A stretch of 64,000 nucleotides of DNA from the NCBI GenBank assembly GCA_009835005.1, contig WTFG01000001.1, forward strand, positions 598,696-662,695, in the 5' to 3' direction. Of the stretch, positions 28,324 through 38,093 are shown one piece after another; positions within the stretch are counted from its first letter, which is position 1; the number at the start of each line of letters is the position of its first letter. The notes below the pieces were generated by a model, which saw only the letters and a list, made by a program, of their open reading frames with translations, was not told the DNA's origin and made no database searches. The translations under genes were made by a program, and so were the position numbers. The DNA comes from Flavobacteriaceae bacterium Ap0902 (GTDB lineage Bacteria; Bacteroidota; Bacteroidia; Flavobacteriales; Weeksellaceae).

Positions 28324-28402
28324 AAATATAAATCCTTTGCAGAAATCAATCTTTTTAAAGTGATTTTTAAATAAAAAAATTAGTTTTATGCTTTTGAAAT
28401 CT

Positions 28403-28410
28403 TAATTTTG
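28403..28410 (+). promoter_or_regulatory. -7 promoter box TAATTTTG for ndk
   Basis: Exact TAnnTTTG match ending 16 bases before the ndk ATG, implying a leader of about ten bases. Confidence 0.6.
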
Positions 28411-28426
28411 TGAAAAACATAAAATT

Positions 28427-28843
28427 ATGTCAAATATAACATTTACAATGATTAAGCCTGATGCTGTACAGGATGGGCATATAGGTGCCATTTTAAATCA
28501 AATTACAGAAGCGGGATTCAAAATTAAAGCTATGAAGCTTACGCAACTTACAGTAGATGATGCTAAGAAATTCTATGAAATTCATGCAGAAAGACCTTTC
28601 TACATGGAATTAGTTGAATTCATGTCTTCTGGTCCAATTGTAGCAGCTATTTTAGAAAAAGACAATGCGGTAGAAGATTTCAGAAAATTAATTGGTGCCA
28701 CTAATCCAGCAGAGGCCGCAGAGGGAACTATACGCCAAAAATTCGCAAGATCTATAGGTGAAAATGCTGTACATGGTTCAGATTCTGATGAGAATGCTAA
28801 AATAGAAGCAGACTTCCATTTTGCAGGAAGAGAAGTTTTCTAA
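28427..28843 (+). CDS. ndk: nucleoside diphosphate kinase
   Basis: Transfers the gamma phosphate from ATP to other NDPs, balancing NTP pools. The 138-residue protein has the phosphorylated His116 in NAVHGSDS, and Lys10 in MIKPDAV. The length is typical. It has its own promoter box and ends 28 bases before repeat copy 2, which separates it from the convergent exonuclease III gene. Confidence 0.98.
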   Translation: MSNITFTMIKPDAVQDGHIGAILNQITEAGFKIKAMKLTQLTVDDAKKFYEIHAERPFYMELVEFMSSGPIVAAILEKDNAVEDFRKLIGATNPAEAAEGTIRQKFARSIGENAVHGSDSDENAKIEADFHFAGREVF

Positions 28844-28871
28844 GGAGAAAATCTATAAAAACACCTAATAC

Positions 28872-29002
28872 GTAGCCGTCTCAAAACACCGCTTTTGTCA
28901 TTATAAATTTATTTCAGAACCTCTTAATAAATTGATTGTTCATGTGGTAAGATGCTGAATCGAGTTTAGGATGACCAGTCTTTAAGGTTTTGAGACGGTT
29001 AC
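28872..29002 (+). repeat. 131-bp inverted-end repeat, copy 2
   Basis: The ends GTAGCCGTCTCAAAAC and GGTTTTGAGACGGTTAC are near-perfect inverted repeats. The right end is followed directly by TTTTTTAT, so a plus-strand transcript from ndk would form a long stem followed by a U tract. The stop of the convergent exonuclease gene is four bases beyond. The internal hairpins are more decayed than in copies 1 and 6. Confidence 0.88.
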
Positions 29003-29006
29003 TTTT

Positions 29007-29771
29007 TTATTCTAACTCTAAAAGAATTGGACAATGATCTGAATGTTTTACCTCTGTGAGGTGTACACATCTCTTTAAATTAGGTCTAAGCTTTTCTGTC
29101 ACCATGTGATAATCTAAACGCCATCCCTTATTCCTTTCTCTGGACCTTGCTCTATAACTCCACCAAGTGTATTGCCCTGGTTGCTGATTAAAAACCCTAA
29201 AAGAGTCTATCATTTTACATTCTTCTATGTATTCTGTGAGCCATTCTCTCTCTATTGGTAAAAAACCAGATACATTGGCGTTTCTAATAGGATCATGAAT
29301 ATCTATAGGCTTATGACAAATATTGTAATCACCACAAACAACTAAATTAGAATGGGTTTTCTGTAAATCATAAATATATTGCGTAAAATCATAACAGAAT
29401 TTCATTTTATAATCTAATCGCTCTATACTACCTCCACCATTGGGCAGGTATAGCGAAATGACAGAAACATCATCAAAATCTACACGCATCACTCTACCTT
29501 CTCCATCTAGACTTTCTATTCCTGTATCATATTCTACATGCATAGGTTTTTTCCTTGTGAATATGGCAACTCCGCTGTAACCTTTTCTTTCTGCAGAATT
29601 CCAATAGGCGTGATAGCCTTTTTCTTCTATAGCATCTAAATTTACTTGTTCTTTTATAGCCTTGGTTTCTTGCAAACACAATATATCTGGAGATGCAGTT
29701 TCTAACCAGTCTAACAACCCTTTTTTAATCGCAGCACGAATTCCATTGACGTTATAAGAGATAATTTTCAT
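29007..29771 (-). CDS. xth: exodeoxyribonuclease III (AP endonuclease family)
   Basis: Base-excision repair enzyme that cuts 5' of abasic sites. The 254-residue protein has SYNVNG (Asn7), LCLQETK (Glu35, metal ligand), GDYNICH and the C-terminal SDHCP (Asp245-His246). It matches the ExoA/Xth family in length. It converges with ndk, repeat copy 2 lying between them. Confidence 0.96.
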   Translation of the reverse strand: MKIISYNVNGIRAAIKKGLLDWLETASPDILCLQETKAIKEQVNLDAIEEKGYHAYWNSAERKGYSGVAIFTRKKPMHVEYDTGIESLDGEGRVMRVDFDDVSVISLYLPNGGGSIERLDYKMKFCYDFTQYIYDLQKTHSNLVVCGDYNICHKPIDIHDPIRNANVSGFLPIEREWLTEYIEECKMIDSFRVFNQQPGQYTWWSYRARSRERNKGWRLDYHMVTEKLRPNLKRCVHLTEVKHSDHCPILLELE

Positions 29772-29963
29772 AACTACGAAAATAAAAATTAACTTTGAGG
29801 ATAAGAAAGATTTAATCTCTTAAAATGTTACAACCGTAGAAATAATTAATTAAATAGGGTTGAACCATCATTTCAAAATTATTAAATTTAAAACCATAAC
29901 CCGTTCAACTTTTTTAGATATAATCATTTAAAAGCATTATTGGAATTAGAAATATTGAGAATC

Positions 29964-30722
29964 ATGACAGAGCCTTATATTAAAAATTATATCCACGATG
30001 GGATTGCCACAATAGAATTTTTTCATCCCAAAAGCAATTCTTTTCCTACGAGTCAATTAAACGCCTTAATAGATACATTTAAGACATTAGGAGAGGACAG
30101 CAATGTTAAAGTAATTATATTAAAGAGTGCTGGAGAAAAAGTATTTTGCGCGGGAGCCTCTTTTGATGAATTACTCACAATAGATGATTTTGATACAGGT
30201 AAAAAGTTCTTCATGGGATTTGCTAATTTAATATTAGCGATGCGCGATTGCCCTAAATTTATCATTGGACAAATAGAAGGCAAAGTGGTAGGCGGAGGCG
30301 TTGGACTCACTGCTGCTTGTGATTATACGCTGGCGCTGAATAATGCCAGCATTAAATTAAGTGAACTTTCTATTGGAATTGGTCCATTTGTGATAGAACC
30401 AGCAATCACTAGAAAAATTGGAATCAATGCGTTTTCTGAACTTACTTTAAATCCAAAAGAATGGGTTCTTGCTCATTGGTGTAAGGAAGCAGGACTATAC
30501 AATGATGTTTTTGAAACTAGAGAAGAATTAATAGAATCTTGTGAAGCCTTTGCACAACAATTATCACAATATAGCCCAGCGGCAATGCACCATTTAAAAT
30601 CTATTTTCTGGGAAAACGCTCAAAATTGGAATGACATCATGCCACAAAGAGCGGCGATGAGCGGGGAATTAGTGCTGTCTGAGTTTACAAAATCTACTTT
30701 ACAAAAATTCAAATCTAAATAG
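29964..30722 (+). CDS. enoyl-CoA hydratase/isomerase family protein (crotonase 1)
   Basis: The 252-residue crotonase-fold protein has the oxyanion-hole segments (VFCAGASFDEL and KVVGGGVGLTAACD). The region after LSELSIGIGP lacks the GGTQRL sequence of standard hydratases, so its reaction may differ from simple enoyl-CoA hydration. I begin at ATG 29964 (MTEPYIKN) rather than the TTG at 29940, because homologous sequence starts there. The next crotonase begins two bases after its stop, so the pair is one operon, probably acting in acyl-CoA breakdown. Confidence 0.88.
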   Translation: MTEPYIKNYIHDGIATIEFFHPKSNSFPTSQLNALIDTFKTLGEDSNVKVIILKSAGEKVFCAGASFDELLTIDDFDTGKKFFMGFANLILAMRDCPKFIIGQIEGKVVGGGVGLTAACDYTLALNNASIKLSELSIGIGPFVIEPAITRKIGINAFSELTLNPKEWVLAHWCKEAGLYNDVFETREELIESCEAFAQQLSQYSPAAMHHLKSIFWENAQNWNDIMPQRAAMSGELVLSEFTKSTLQKFKSK

Positions 30723-30724
30723 TT

Positions 30725-31492
30725 ATGAGTTATAATCATATTTTAGTCCAAAGAGAAAATAAAATTGTAACCGTCACAATCAATAGACCTAAAGCGCTGA
30801 ATGCGCTGAATAAGGAAACTATTGAGGAATTGAGTGATGCTTTTTCTGCATTAGAAAAAGATGAAAATGTACGGGTAATCATTTTAACTGGTTCTGGCGA
30901 GAAGGCTTTCGTTGCGGGAGCAGATATCAAAGAGTTCTCTGATTTTGACACCAAACAAGGAGAAGAATTAGCCCGATTGGGACAAGATAAATTATTTAAT
31001 AAAGTAGAAAACCTTTCAAAACCTGTAATTGCTGCGGTGAATGGTTACGCATTAGGCGGAGGATTAGAACTAGCGATGGCATCTCATTTTAGGATTGCAT
31101 CTGATAACGCCAAACTAGGTTTACCAGAAGTTACACTGGGTTTAATACCTGGATATGGTGGCACGCAGCGTTTGCCTAAATTAGTGGGAAAAGGCCATGC
31201 AATGCAGGCTATTATGACTGCAGAAATGTTCTCTGCAGCTCGGGCAGAACAAATTGGTTTGGTTAATGAAGTGGTGGCACAGGAAGAATTGCTACCCCGT
31301 GCCCAAAAGATTGCAGAAAAAATTAGTAGAAATTCATCGACAGCAATTTCCAAAGCGATATCAGCGATTAACCAATCAGATACACAAGAGGGGTTTGATG
31401 CAGAAATCAAATATTTTGGAGAATTATTTGGGACAGAAGACTTCAAAGAAGGAACGACGGCGTTTATGGAAAAACGTAAACCTAATTTTTAA
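30725..31492 (+). CDS. enoyl-CoA hydratase (crotonase 2)
   Basis: The 255-residue protein is a canonical crotonase: AFVAGADIKEF, AAVNGYALGGGLELAMA and LPEVTLGLIPGYGGTQRL carry the oxyanion hole and the catalytic Glu position. It hydrates trans-2-enoyl-CoA, most likely short chain. It is separated from crotonase 1 by two bases. Repeat copy 3 follows its stop by 25 bases. Confidence 0.93.
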   Translation: MSYNHILVQRENKIVTVTINRPKALNALNKETIEELSDAFSALEKDENVRVIILTGSGEKAFVAGADIKEFSDFDTKQGEELARLGQDKLFNKVENLSKPVIAAVNGYALGGGLELAMASHFRIASDNAKLGLPEVTLGLIPGYGGTQRLPKLVGKGHAMQAIMTAEMFSAARAEQIGLVNEVVAQEELLPRAQKIAEKISRNSSTAISKAISAINQSDTQEGFDAEIKYFGELFGTEDFKEGTTAFMEKRKPNF

Positions 31493-31517
31493 CAAATAGT
31501 ACTTTCTTGAAAATAAT

Positions 31518-31647
31518 GTAGCTGTCTCAAAACCTTAAAGACAGGTCACCCTAAACTTGATTCAGAATTTCACTTAATTGATAATCAATTTGATGTGAGT
31601 CCAGAGTTCATTTCCAGGTGACAAAAGTAGTGTTTTGAGACGGCTAC
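31518..31647 (-). repeat. 131-bp inverted-end repeat, copy 3 (inverted)
   Basis: The ends GTAGCTGTCTCAAAACC and GTTTTGAGACGGCTAC bracket 130 bp. The inside runs CTTAAAGAC...GGTGACAAAAGTAGTG, the reverse of copies 1, 2, 5 and 6. It sits between convergent genes: 25 bases from the crotonase 2 stop and 20 from the TonB-like gene's stop. Confidence 0.87.
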
Positions 31648-31667
31648 AATTCGTTTTAAATGCTAAT

Positions 31668-32054
31668 TTAATTTTGATCATTTAAATTAAAATCTACTGG
31701 AATCTTATAAGTAATATTGGCTGCTACAAAATCAGTATCCCCTTCCAAAGCCATTAACTGTACTGCTTTTAATACTGCTTTTGCCAATGTTTTATTGGGT
31801 GCTTCTACGACACTAACATTGGTGATTTCACTGTTTTCATTAGTACTGAATCTCACTACAACCCGACCTTCATTATCATTGAAAAATGCATCATCTGGAT
31901 ATTCAATAAATTCTCCTAAGCTGGTCGCGACTTTTTCATAACACATTTTTTGCATCAGTGCTTCTTGTGTATTACATTCCTGAGCATAACTGCTCATGCC
32001 AAATCCTACGACAATAGATAAGCTTAATACGATTTTTAAAACTTTATTTTTCAT
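31668..32054 (-). CDS. small secreted protein with TonB C-terminal-like domain
   Basis: A signal peptide (1-25, cleavage after SYAQ/E) precedes ~100 residues. The segment GRVVVRFSTNENSEITNVSVV...KAVLKAVQLM...NITYKIPVDF follows the beta-alpha-beta pattern of the TonB C-terminal domain. There is no membrane anchor or proline-rich spacer, so it is not a classical energy transducer. The role is unknown. Short secreted TonB_C-like proteins of this kind are common in Flavobacteriia. Confidence 0.7.
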   Translation of the reverse strand: MKNKVLKIVLSLSIVVGFGMSSYAQECNTQEALMQKMCYEKVATSLGEFIEYPDDAFFNDNEGRVVVRFSTNENSEITNVSVVEAPNKTLAKAVLKAVQLMALEGDTDFVAANITYKIPVDFNLNDQN

Positions 32055-32226
32055 AATATTTTACATTTAGTTAACCTTAAGTTTACTTAAACTTTACACT
32101 AAATTAACATTAATTTTACATTGTAGCAAATAATTTTTAAAACGAAATTGAATGTTTTCATTAAAGGTATGCGCAAATACTCCTGTGGTGGTATAAAATA
32201 AATTCTTTATTGGTAATAATAATCGC

Positions 32227-32234
32227 TATTTTTG
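32227..32234 (+). promoter_or_regulatory. -7 promoter box TATTTTTG for ricT-gldH-PBP
   Basis: Exact TAnnTTTG match ending 20 bases before the ricT ATG. A TTG at 32210-32212 is 14 bases upstream, slightly closer than the usual -33 spacing. Confidence 0.55.
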
Positions 32235-32254
32235 TTGGTTATAATATATAATAT

Positions 32255-33460
32255 ATGTCATGTAATGGTTGCAGCACAAATGGATTGCCCAAAGGATGCA
32301 AGAATAATGGCGCATGTGGAACAGATGGTTGTGACAAACTGTCTGTATTTGATTGGCTTGCAAATATGGAGCAGCCAGTAGAAGCGTTGAGAGTTCCATT
32401 TGTAGAAGTAAGATTTAAAAATGAGAGAAAGGAATTTTATAATAATACAGAAAATTTAAAATTAAATATAGGCGATGTAATAGCAGTAGAGACAAGTCCG
32501 GGGCACGATATTGGTATTGTTTCTTTAACAGGGGAATTGGTACGCGCACAAATGCAAAAGAAAGGTGTTAAAACTACAGACTTACCCAAAGTTTATAGAA
32601 TTGCAAACCAAAGAGATATTGATGTTTGGCAAGAATGCCGTGGAAAAGAACATCAAATGATGTTGGATGCTAGAAGAATAGCCAGAGAAATGGGATTGGA
32701 TATGAAGATATCCGATGTAGAATATCAAGGGGACGGATTGAAAGCTATTTTCTACTATACGTCTGACACCAGAGTTGATTTTAGACAGTTGATTCGGGAA
32801 TATGCTGCTGCATTTAAATGTAAAATAGAGATGCGGCAAATTGGATATAGACAAGAATCTGCAAAATTGGGTGGCATTGGCTCTTGTGGCAGGGAGTTAT
32901 GTTGTTCTTCTTGGTTGACAGATTTTAGAAGTGTGAGTACTTCTGCCGCGCGATACCAACAACTATCTATCAATCCGCAGAAGATTGCAGGTCAATGTGG
33001 AAAATTAAAATGTTGCTTGAATTTTGAATTAGATTCTTATCTGGATGCATTGAAACAATTTCCTAGGACAGATACTGTGCTAGAAACCAGCAAAGGAAGA
33101 GCACATTGTATCAAAATAGATGTCTTTAAAAGCGAGATGTGGTTTGCATACTCTAGGGGGGATAATCATACCTGGTATCAATTTACAGTAGAACAGGTCA
33201 AATCTTTTCTTGCAGAGAACAAGGCAGACAAAAAGATTAAACCTTTAGAGGAATTGGATCAAGAATTGAATGGAGAAAAATTAAACCTGAACAAGGATTT
33301 AATAGAAGAAAACTCACTCCAAAGGTTTGAGTCTAATTCTAATAAGAATAAACGCAAAAGAACACCAAGAAAACGTAAAAAACCACAGGCTAGGCCAGCA
33401 ACGGAAGTCAAGAATACACGTAAAAAACGCTATAAAAAGAAGAAAAAAGGTGAATCTTAA
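32255..33460 (+). CDS. ricT: PSP1/RicT family iron-sulfur regulatory protein
   Basis: RicT (YaaT in B. subtilis) belongs to a complex that binds [4Fe-4S] clusters and controls RNA processing and development in Firmicutes; its role in Bacteroidota is less clear. The 401-residue protein has a Cys-rich N-terminus (Cys3, 6, 15, 21, 26), the PSP1 core (~40-290) with GSCGRELCCSSWL and GQCGKLKCCLNFE, and a very basic Lys/Arg tail (~365-401) likely to bind nucleic acid. It overlaps gldH by 11 bases. The pairing of this gene with gldH recurs in flavobacterial genomes. Confidence 0.9.
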   Translation: MSCNGCSTNGLPKGCKNNGACGTDGCDKLSVFDWLANMEQPVEALRVPFVEVRFKNERKEFYNNTENLKLNIGDVIAVETSPGHDIGIVSLTGELVRAQMQKKGVKTTDLPKVYRIANQRDIDVWQECRGKEHQMMLDARRIAREMGLDMKISDVEYQGDGLKAIFYYTSDTRVDFRQLIREYAAAFKCKIEMRQIGYRQESAKLGGIGSCGRELCCSSWLTDFRSVSTSAARYQQLSINPQKIAGQCGKLKCCLNFELDSYLDALKQFPRTDTVLETSKGRAHCIKIDVFKSEMWFAYSRGDNHTWYQFTVEQVKSFLAENKADKKIKPLEELDQELNGEKLNLNKDLIEENSLQRFESNSNKNKRKRTPRKRKKPQARPATEVKNTRKKRYKKKKKGES

Positions 33461-33914
33461 AAACGGCATAATTTTATTTATACTTGTTTTGCTAATCACA
33501 TCTTGTGATCAGAAGAATTTTTATTTTGAGCAAGTGAATAGAATCAATAATTCTTGGGGAGATAATGATTTCAAAACATTTAAATTTCCTGTGAAACAAA
33601 AAGATAGTAAATTCACATTGTATTTTGTATTGCGTAATAATAATGATTATAAATACAGTAATATATACTTTTTTACGCAGTTCACTTCTCCACAAGGAGA
33701 AATGATCACAGATACCCTTGAATATCAATTGGCTTATCCAGATGGCCGATGGACTGGTTTTGGTATGGGAGAAGTAAAACAGAATACACTCGTATATAAG
33801 GAAAATATTCAATTAGCGGACACGGGAATATACAAGGTTTCTGTAGGACAGGCTATGAGAGAAAAAAAACTGATAGGTCTTGAAGATATTAGTTTAATGG
33901 TAGAAAAAAATTAA
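33450..33914 (+). CDS. gldH: gliding motility lipoprotein GldH
   Basis: GldH is a lipoprotein required for gliding in Flavobacterium johnsoniae, though widespread in non-gliding relatives. The start chosen is GTG 33450, preceded by the purine-rich AGAAAAAAG. From there a signal peptide leads to lipobox LITSC (Cys19), giving a 154-residue protein. The frame is open upstream to 33327, but that part is antisense-like Lys/Arg-rich sequence inside ricT and would bury the signal peptide. The mature part has YFEQVNRI, DTLEYQLAYPDGRWTG and DTGIYKVSVGQAM, which fit GldH. The PBP gene follows after one base. Confidence 0.9.
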   Translation: MNLKNGIILFILVLLITSCDQKNFYFEQVNRINNSWGDNDFKTFKFPVKQKDSKFTLYFVLRNNNDYKYSNIYFFTQFTSPQGEMITDTLEYQLAYPDGRWTGFGMGEVKQNTLVYKENIQLADTGIYKVSVGQAMREKKLIGLEDISLMVEKN

Positions 33915-33915
33915 A

Positions 33916-36246
33916 ATGGCACGGAAAAACCAAAAAAAAAATAAAAAAAGAAATCCTTGGGTTTGGAGATTAATTGCTCTATTCTGGATTCTTTTATTGG
34001 CTGGGATAGCATCAGTTGCATTTTTATTATATGGTACATCCCAAGGGATGTTGGGGAGGTTACCCGATGTTGAGCAACTAGAAAATCCAGAAATTAATAT
34101 AGCATCAGAGATTTATTCCTCTGATGGTAAACTCATAGACAAATATGAGAAAGAAAAGAGAATTCCTATTACTTTTGATCAATTACCAGATCATTTAGTT
34201 CAAGCGCTATATGCTAGAGAGGATGAAAGATATGACAAACATTCTGGTATAGATGGGCAATCAATTTTGAGAGCTGTATCCACACTGGGAGAGGATGGAG
34301 GTGGGAGTACTATTACCCAGCAATTAGCAAAGCAATTATTTACCAAAGTACCTTCTAGTAATAAATTAGATAGGGTGAAGCAGAAGTTAAAGGAATGGGT
34401 GGTGGCTGTGCAGTTAGAGAAACGCTATACCAAGGAGGAAATTATCACTATGTACTTGAATAAATTTGATTTTATTTATCGTGCGAATGGTATTGAGGCT
34501 GCGGCTAGGACTTATTTCCAAAAAGATGTATCTAATTTAACAGTTCCAGAATCTGCTGTATTGATTTCTATGTTAAAAAATCCTGTTTATTATAATCCAG
34601 TTAGACATCCAGAACGGTCCAGACATCAAAGAAATGTTGTATTGAGTCAAATGTTAAAATTAGGCTATATAGATGCAGCAGAATTTGATCAATTTAAAAA
34701 TGAAGATCTGGGAATTAACTTCCAAATGCTGAATAGCAGTATCAAGGAATCATATTCTGCCTATTTTAAATATACGTTGCGCAAGGAATTAGAGAAATAT
34801 TTTGAAGATTATTACCAGCAACATGGCGTGCAGTATGATCTATATCGTGATGGGCTCAAAATATATACAACCATAGATTCTCGTATGCAGAAAATGGGAG
34901 AAGAAGCAATCAAGAAACATTTAGTAGGCTTGCAAAAAAGGTTTTTCCAGACGCAAAAGGGTAGAGCTACAGCACCATTTTATAATATATCTCGTAGTAA
35001 AGCGAATGAAATTTTTGAAAGAGCAGCCAAAAACACGCTTTTATATCAACAGTTAAAAGCAGATGGTTTAAATGAAGAGCAGATCATGGAGGAGTTTAAT
35101 AAACCTAGGGATTCTGTCCAATACTTCACCTGGGAAGGTAGAGAATGGCAGAAGAATGTTTCTATCATGGATTCTATCAAATACCACAAACATATTATAC
35201 AAGCAGGGCTTATGTCCATGGATCCAAGAGATGGTACTATCAAGGCCTGGGTAGGTGGTATAAACTGGGATTATTTTAAATATGATCATGTAAAACAAGC
35301 AAGACGCCAAGTTGGATCCACTTTTAAACCGTTTGTATATGCAACCGCCATTCAACAAATGAACTACACACCATGTCACAAGGTATCTAATGAGAGGTTC
35401 TCTTCTGGTGGATGGTCTCCTAGAAATGCAAGTGGTAGGTATGGTGGCTATTTAACATTGCGTCAAGGTTTAGCACATTCTGTGAATACGATTTCTGCAC
35501 GATTAATTTCTCAGTCTGGACCAGAAGCTGTGATCCAATTAGCGCAAGATTTGGGAGTGAAGTCAGAGATTCCTTCTAACTTAACGATTGCCCTAGGTTC
35601 TGCGGATTTAACATTGTATGAAATGGTTGGTGCATATAGTGCTTTTGCAAATAAGGGAATTTATATCCAGCCAGAAATTGTAATTTCTGTAGAGGATAAA
35701 AATGGGAAAATTTTAAAAGATTATGAACCTATTACAAGAGAAGTGTTAAGTGAAGATGTAGCTTATACGATGATTGATTTAATGAAAGGAGTTATTGATC
35801 AAGGTACTGGTGGTGGCATTAGAAGATATGGTGTCAATTCTGAAGTTGCTGGTAAAACGGGAACCACCAATGAGGGTTCCGATTCTTGGTTTATAGGATT
35901 AACTCCCCATCTTGTGACAGGAGTATGGGTAGGGAACGAGGATAGGGCAGCGCATTTCCCTGGGTGGCAGTCTCAAGGTGCAAAGATGGCACTTCCTATT
36001 TGGGCTTATTATATGAGTGATGTTTATAAACAAGGAAATGATCTAGATGTACACACCAAAGATGAATTTATCAAGCCAAAGGGAATAGATGATAGATGGG
36101 ACTGTAATTCTCTACAAGGGTTTCATAACTTTGGAAACGTTGGTTCTATGGAAGATAATAGAGTGGGTATAGATTCTAACAATGAAAATCAACCTGATGT
36201 AAACGATTTGCTCTCTAGTGATAATGATACAATATCGTTTGAATAA
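33916..36246 (+). CDS. class A penicillin-binding protein (PBP1A type)
   Basis: Bifunctional peptidoglycan synthase. A basic N-terminus and one membrane anchor (~16-38) are followed by the GT51 transglycosylase (~55-230) with the catalytic Glu in AREDERYDKHSGID and GGSTITQQLAKQL. The transpeptidase domain (~420-700) has Ser468/Lys471 in GSTFK, SVN (HSVNTIS) and KTG (647-649). The 776-residue length is normal. It is the last gene of ricT-gldH-PBP and ends before a strong terminator. Confidence 0.96.
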   Translation: MARKNQKKNKKRNPWVWRLIALFWILLLAGIASVAFLLYGTSQGMLGRLPDVEQLENPEINIASEIYSSDGKLIDKYEKEKRIPITFDQLPDHLVQALYAREDERYDKHSGIDGQSILRAVSTLGEDGGGSTITQQLAKQLFTKVPSSNKLDRVKQKLKEWVVAVQLEKRYTKEEIITMYLNKFDFIYRANGIEAAARTYFQKDVSNLTVPESAVLISMLKNPVYYNPVRHPERSRHQRNVVLSQMLKLGYIDAAEFDQFKNEDLGINFQMLNSSIKESYSAYFKYTLRKELEKYFEDYYQQHGVQYDLYRDGLKIYTTIDSRMQKMGEEAIKKHLVGLQKRFFQTQKGRATAPFYNISRSKANEIFERAAKNTLLYQQLKADGLNEEQIMEEFNKPRDSVQYFTWEGREWQKNVSIMDSIKYHKHIIQAGLMSMDPRDGTIKAWVGGINWDYFKYDHVKQARRQVGSTFKPFVYATAIQQMNYTPCHKVSNERFSSGGWSPRNASGRYGGYLTLRQGLAHSVNTISARLISQSGPEAVIQLAQDLGVKSEIPSNLTIALGSADLTLYEMVGAYSAFANKGIYIQPEIVISVEDKNGKILKDYEPITREVLSEDVAYTMIDLMKGVIDQGTGGGIRRYGVNSEVAGKTGTTNEGSDSWFIGLTPHLVTGVWVGNEDRAAHFPGWQSQGAKMALPIWAYYMSDVYKQGNDLDVHTKDEFIKPKGIDDRWDCNSLQGFHNFGNVGSMEDNRVGIDSNNENQPDVNDLLSSDNDTISFE

Positions 36247-36365
36247 TTAGGTATTAGCATATAATTAACAGTTCAGATAGTAAATATTTATAGAAGGTGT
36301 CTTATATTTACATAGCTAAAATAATAATAATGTTAGTTTTTTCATAGGTTTAGGTTAATTTATTT

Positions 36366-36397
36366 AAAGTTCCTTTCTTTTAGAGAGGAACTTTTTT
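36366..36397 (+). terminator. intrinsic terminator of the PBP1A operon
   Basis: AAAGTTCCTTTC pairs with GAGAGGAACTTT across a short TTTA-containing loop and is followed by a T tract (36392-36397). It reaches the stop codon of the convergent ABC gene. Confidence 0.85.
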
Positions 36398-38075
36398 ATT
36401 GAATAGTGGGTATCGCATCTATTAGGTCTTTCGTATAATTAGTAGAAGGATTTAAATAAATAGAATCGGTATCACCAGTTTCCATTATTTCCCCATTTTG
36501 TAGAATAATCAATCTATCACTCATGTACTTCACTACAGATAAATCATGAGAAATAAATAAATAAGTAAGTTTGAGTTCTTTTTTTAAATCATTTAATAAA
36601 TTTAATATAGTCGCCTGCACAGATACGTCCAGAGCAGAAACGCTTTCATCACAAATGATTATTTTGGGATTTAGAGCAATGGCTCTTGCAATGCCAATGC
36701 GCTGTCTTTGCCCACCAGAAAATTCATGAGGATATTTATCCATGGCTGTTTGTGGTAGATTTACTTGGTCTAATAAATCTTTAACCATTTGATTTCTTTC
36801 CGCTTTATTTTTGCCTATGCCATGAATTTTCATTGGTTCAAGTAAGATTTGACGGGTCGTATATCTTGGATTTAAGCTGGCATAGGGGTCTTGGAATATT
36901 ATTTGGATATCCTTGCGGATTTCTCTGATTTGATGATTAGACAGCGAAGCTAAATCTGTATTGTGATAAAGGATTTCTCCTGCATCTGGTTTTTCTAATA
37001 ATAAAAGTGTTCTGCTCAAAGTAGTTTTTCCACTACCAGATTCACCAACTAGACCCAAAGTTTCGCCTTCATATAGCGCAAAATTGATATGATTTACCGC
37101 TTTCACAGTTTTCTTTTTCTCCCAAAATCCTTTATGAATATGAAAATACTTATTCAGATTATTAACAATTAAAATGGGTTTTTTGTCATAAATCAGAGAC
37201 AATCTCTTGTTTCTCTCATCAGCAGTTTCAATCTCTACTTGGGTATTTTTGTGCTGCGTATAATCCGAGATGGTTAATAATTTCTTCGCTCTATACTTCA
37301 TGTTGGGTCTACATGCCAAAAGACCTTGGGTGTAGGGCTGTTTTGGATCATGGAATATTTGAGAAGAAGTACCTTTTTCTACAATATCACCCTTATACAT
37401 TACCAAAACCCTATTAGAAATTTCTGCAATAACGCCTAGATCATGGGATATGAAGATAATACTCATCCCCATCTCTTTGTTTAAGTCTTTTAATAGTTCT
37501 AGGATAGATTTTTGGACCGTTACATCTAGTGCAGTAGTTGGTTCGTCTGCTATAAGAAGTTGAGGGCTAGAGCTAATAGCAATGGCAATTAAAATTCTCT
37601 GTTTTTGACCTCCAGATAATTCATGAGGATAGGCATTATAGATTCTTTCTGGGTCTGGTAATTTAACCTGTTTCAGAAGCGATATAACTTTTTTCTTAGC
37701 TTCTGTAGCAGATAAGCTTTGATGTAAATGAATGCTTTCTAAAATTTGTTTACCACAAGTCGTGCTAGGATTAAGAGAGGTCATAGGTTCTTGGAAAATC
37801 ATTCCAATTGCTTTACCCTTAATGTCATTATTTTTATAAGTTAATAAGTCTACTATTTTATCCTCATGCTTATAGAAAATTTCTCCTTGGGTCTTGGCGG
37901 TGGATGGTAATAATCCCATAATCGCTAGAGACGTTAGGGATTTTCCAGACCCAGATTCACCTACAACCCCCAAGATTTCTCCTCTTTTGACGCTAAAATC
38001 CAGGTTGTGAAGCACTTTTACACCTTTAAAAGAGATGCTTAGATTTTTGATTTCTATTAAATTATCCTGATTCAT
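36396..38075 (-). CDS. peptide-type ABC transporter, two fused ATP-binding domains (DppD-DppF/YejF-like)
   Basis: Two complete nucleotide-binding domains in one chain. The first has Walker A GESGSGKS, signature LSGGQKQR and Walker B LLIADEPT; the second has GESGSGKTT, FSGGQRQR and IIICDESVSALD. Each ends in the oligopeptide-specific extension (QPYTQGLLACRP). It energises a peptide or nickel importer whose permeases and binding protein are not here. I start at ATG 38075 (MNQDNLIEI, 559 residues): a TATTTTTG promoter box lies just upstream. The longer TTG start at 38111 falls within the terminator hairpin of the preceding gene. Confidence 0.93.
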   Translation of the reverse strand: MNQDNLIEIKNLSISFKGVKVLHNLDFSVKRGEILGVVGESGSGKSLTSLAIMGLLPSTAKTQGEIFYKHEDKIVDLLTYKNNDIKGKAIGMIFQEPMTSLNPSTTCGKQILESIHLHQSLSATEAKKKVISLLKQVKLPDPERIYNAYPHELSGGQKQRILIAIAISSSPQLLIADEPTTALDVTVQKSILELLKDLNKEMGMSIIFISHDLGVIAEISNRVLVMYKGDIVEKGTSSQIFHDPKQPYTQGLLACRPNMKYRAKKLLTISDYTQHKNTQVEIETADERNKRLSLIYDKKPILIVNNLNKYFHIHKGFWEKKKTVKAVNHINFALYEGETLGLVGESGSGKTTLSRTLLLLEKPDAGEILYHNTDLASLSNHQIREIRKDIQIIFQDPYASLNPRYTTRQILLEPMKIHGIGKNKAERNQMVKDLLDQVNLPQTAMDKYPHEFSGGQRQRIGIARAIALNPKIIICDESVSALDVSVQATILNLLNDLKKELKLTYLFISHDLSVVKYMSDRLIILQNGEIMETGDTDSIYLNPSTNYTKDLIDAIPTIQ

Positions 38076-38080
38076 TATAT

Positions 38081-38088
38081 CAAAAATA
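38081..38088 (-). promoter_or_regulatory. -7 promoter box TATTTTTG for the ABC ATPase gene
   Basis: Exact TAnnTTTG match on the minus strand, five bases before the chosen ATG, sitting between that ATG and the upstream terminator. It supports a nearly leaderless mRNA. Confidence 0.55.
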
Positions 38089-38093
38089 GACAT

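Noticed and set aside
29964..31492. The two crotonase genes as a recent tandem duplication
   Set aside because: Outside the family motifs the proteins differ throughout, so they are old paralogues.
33327..33449. N-terminal extension of gldH
   Set aside because: It would put ~41 basic residues before the lipoprotein signal; the GTG at 33450 gives a normal lipobox protein.
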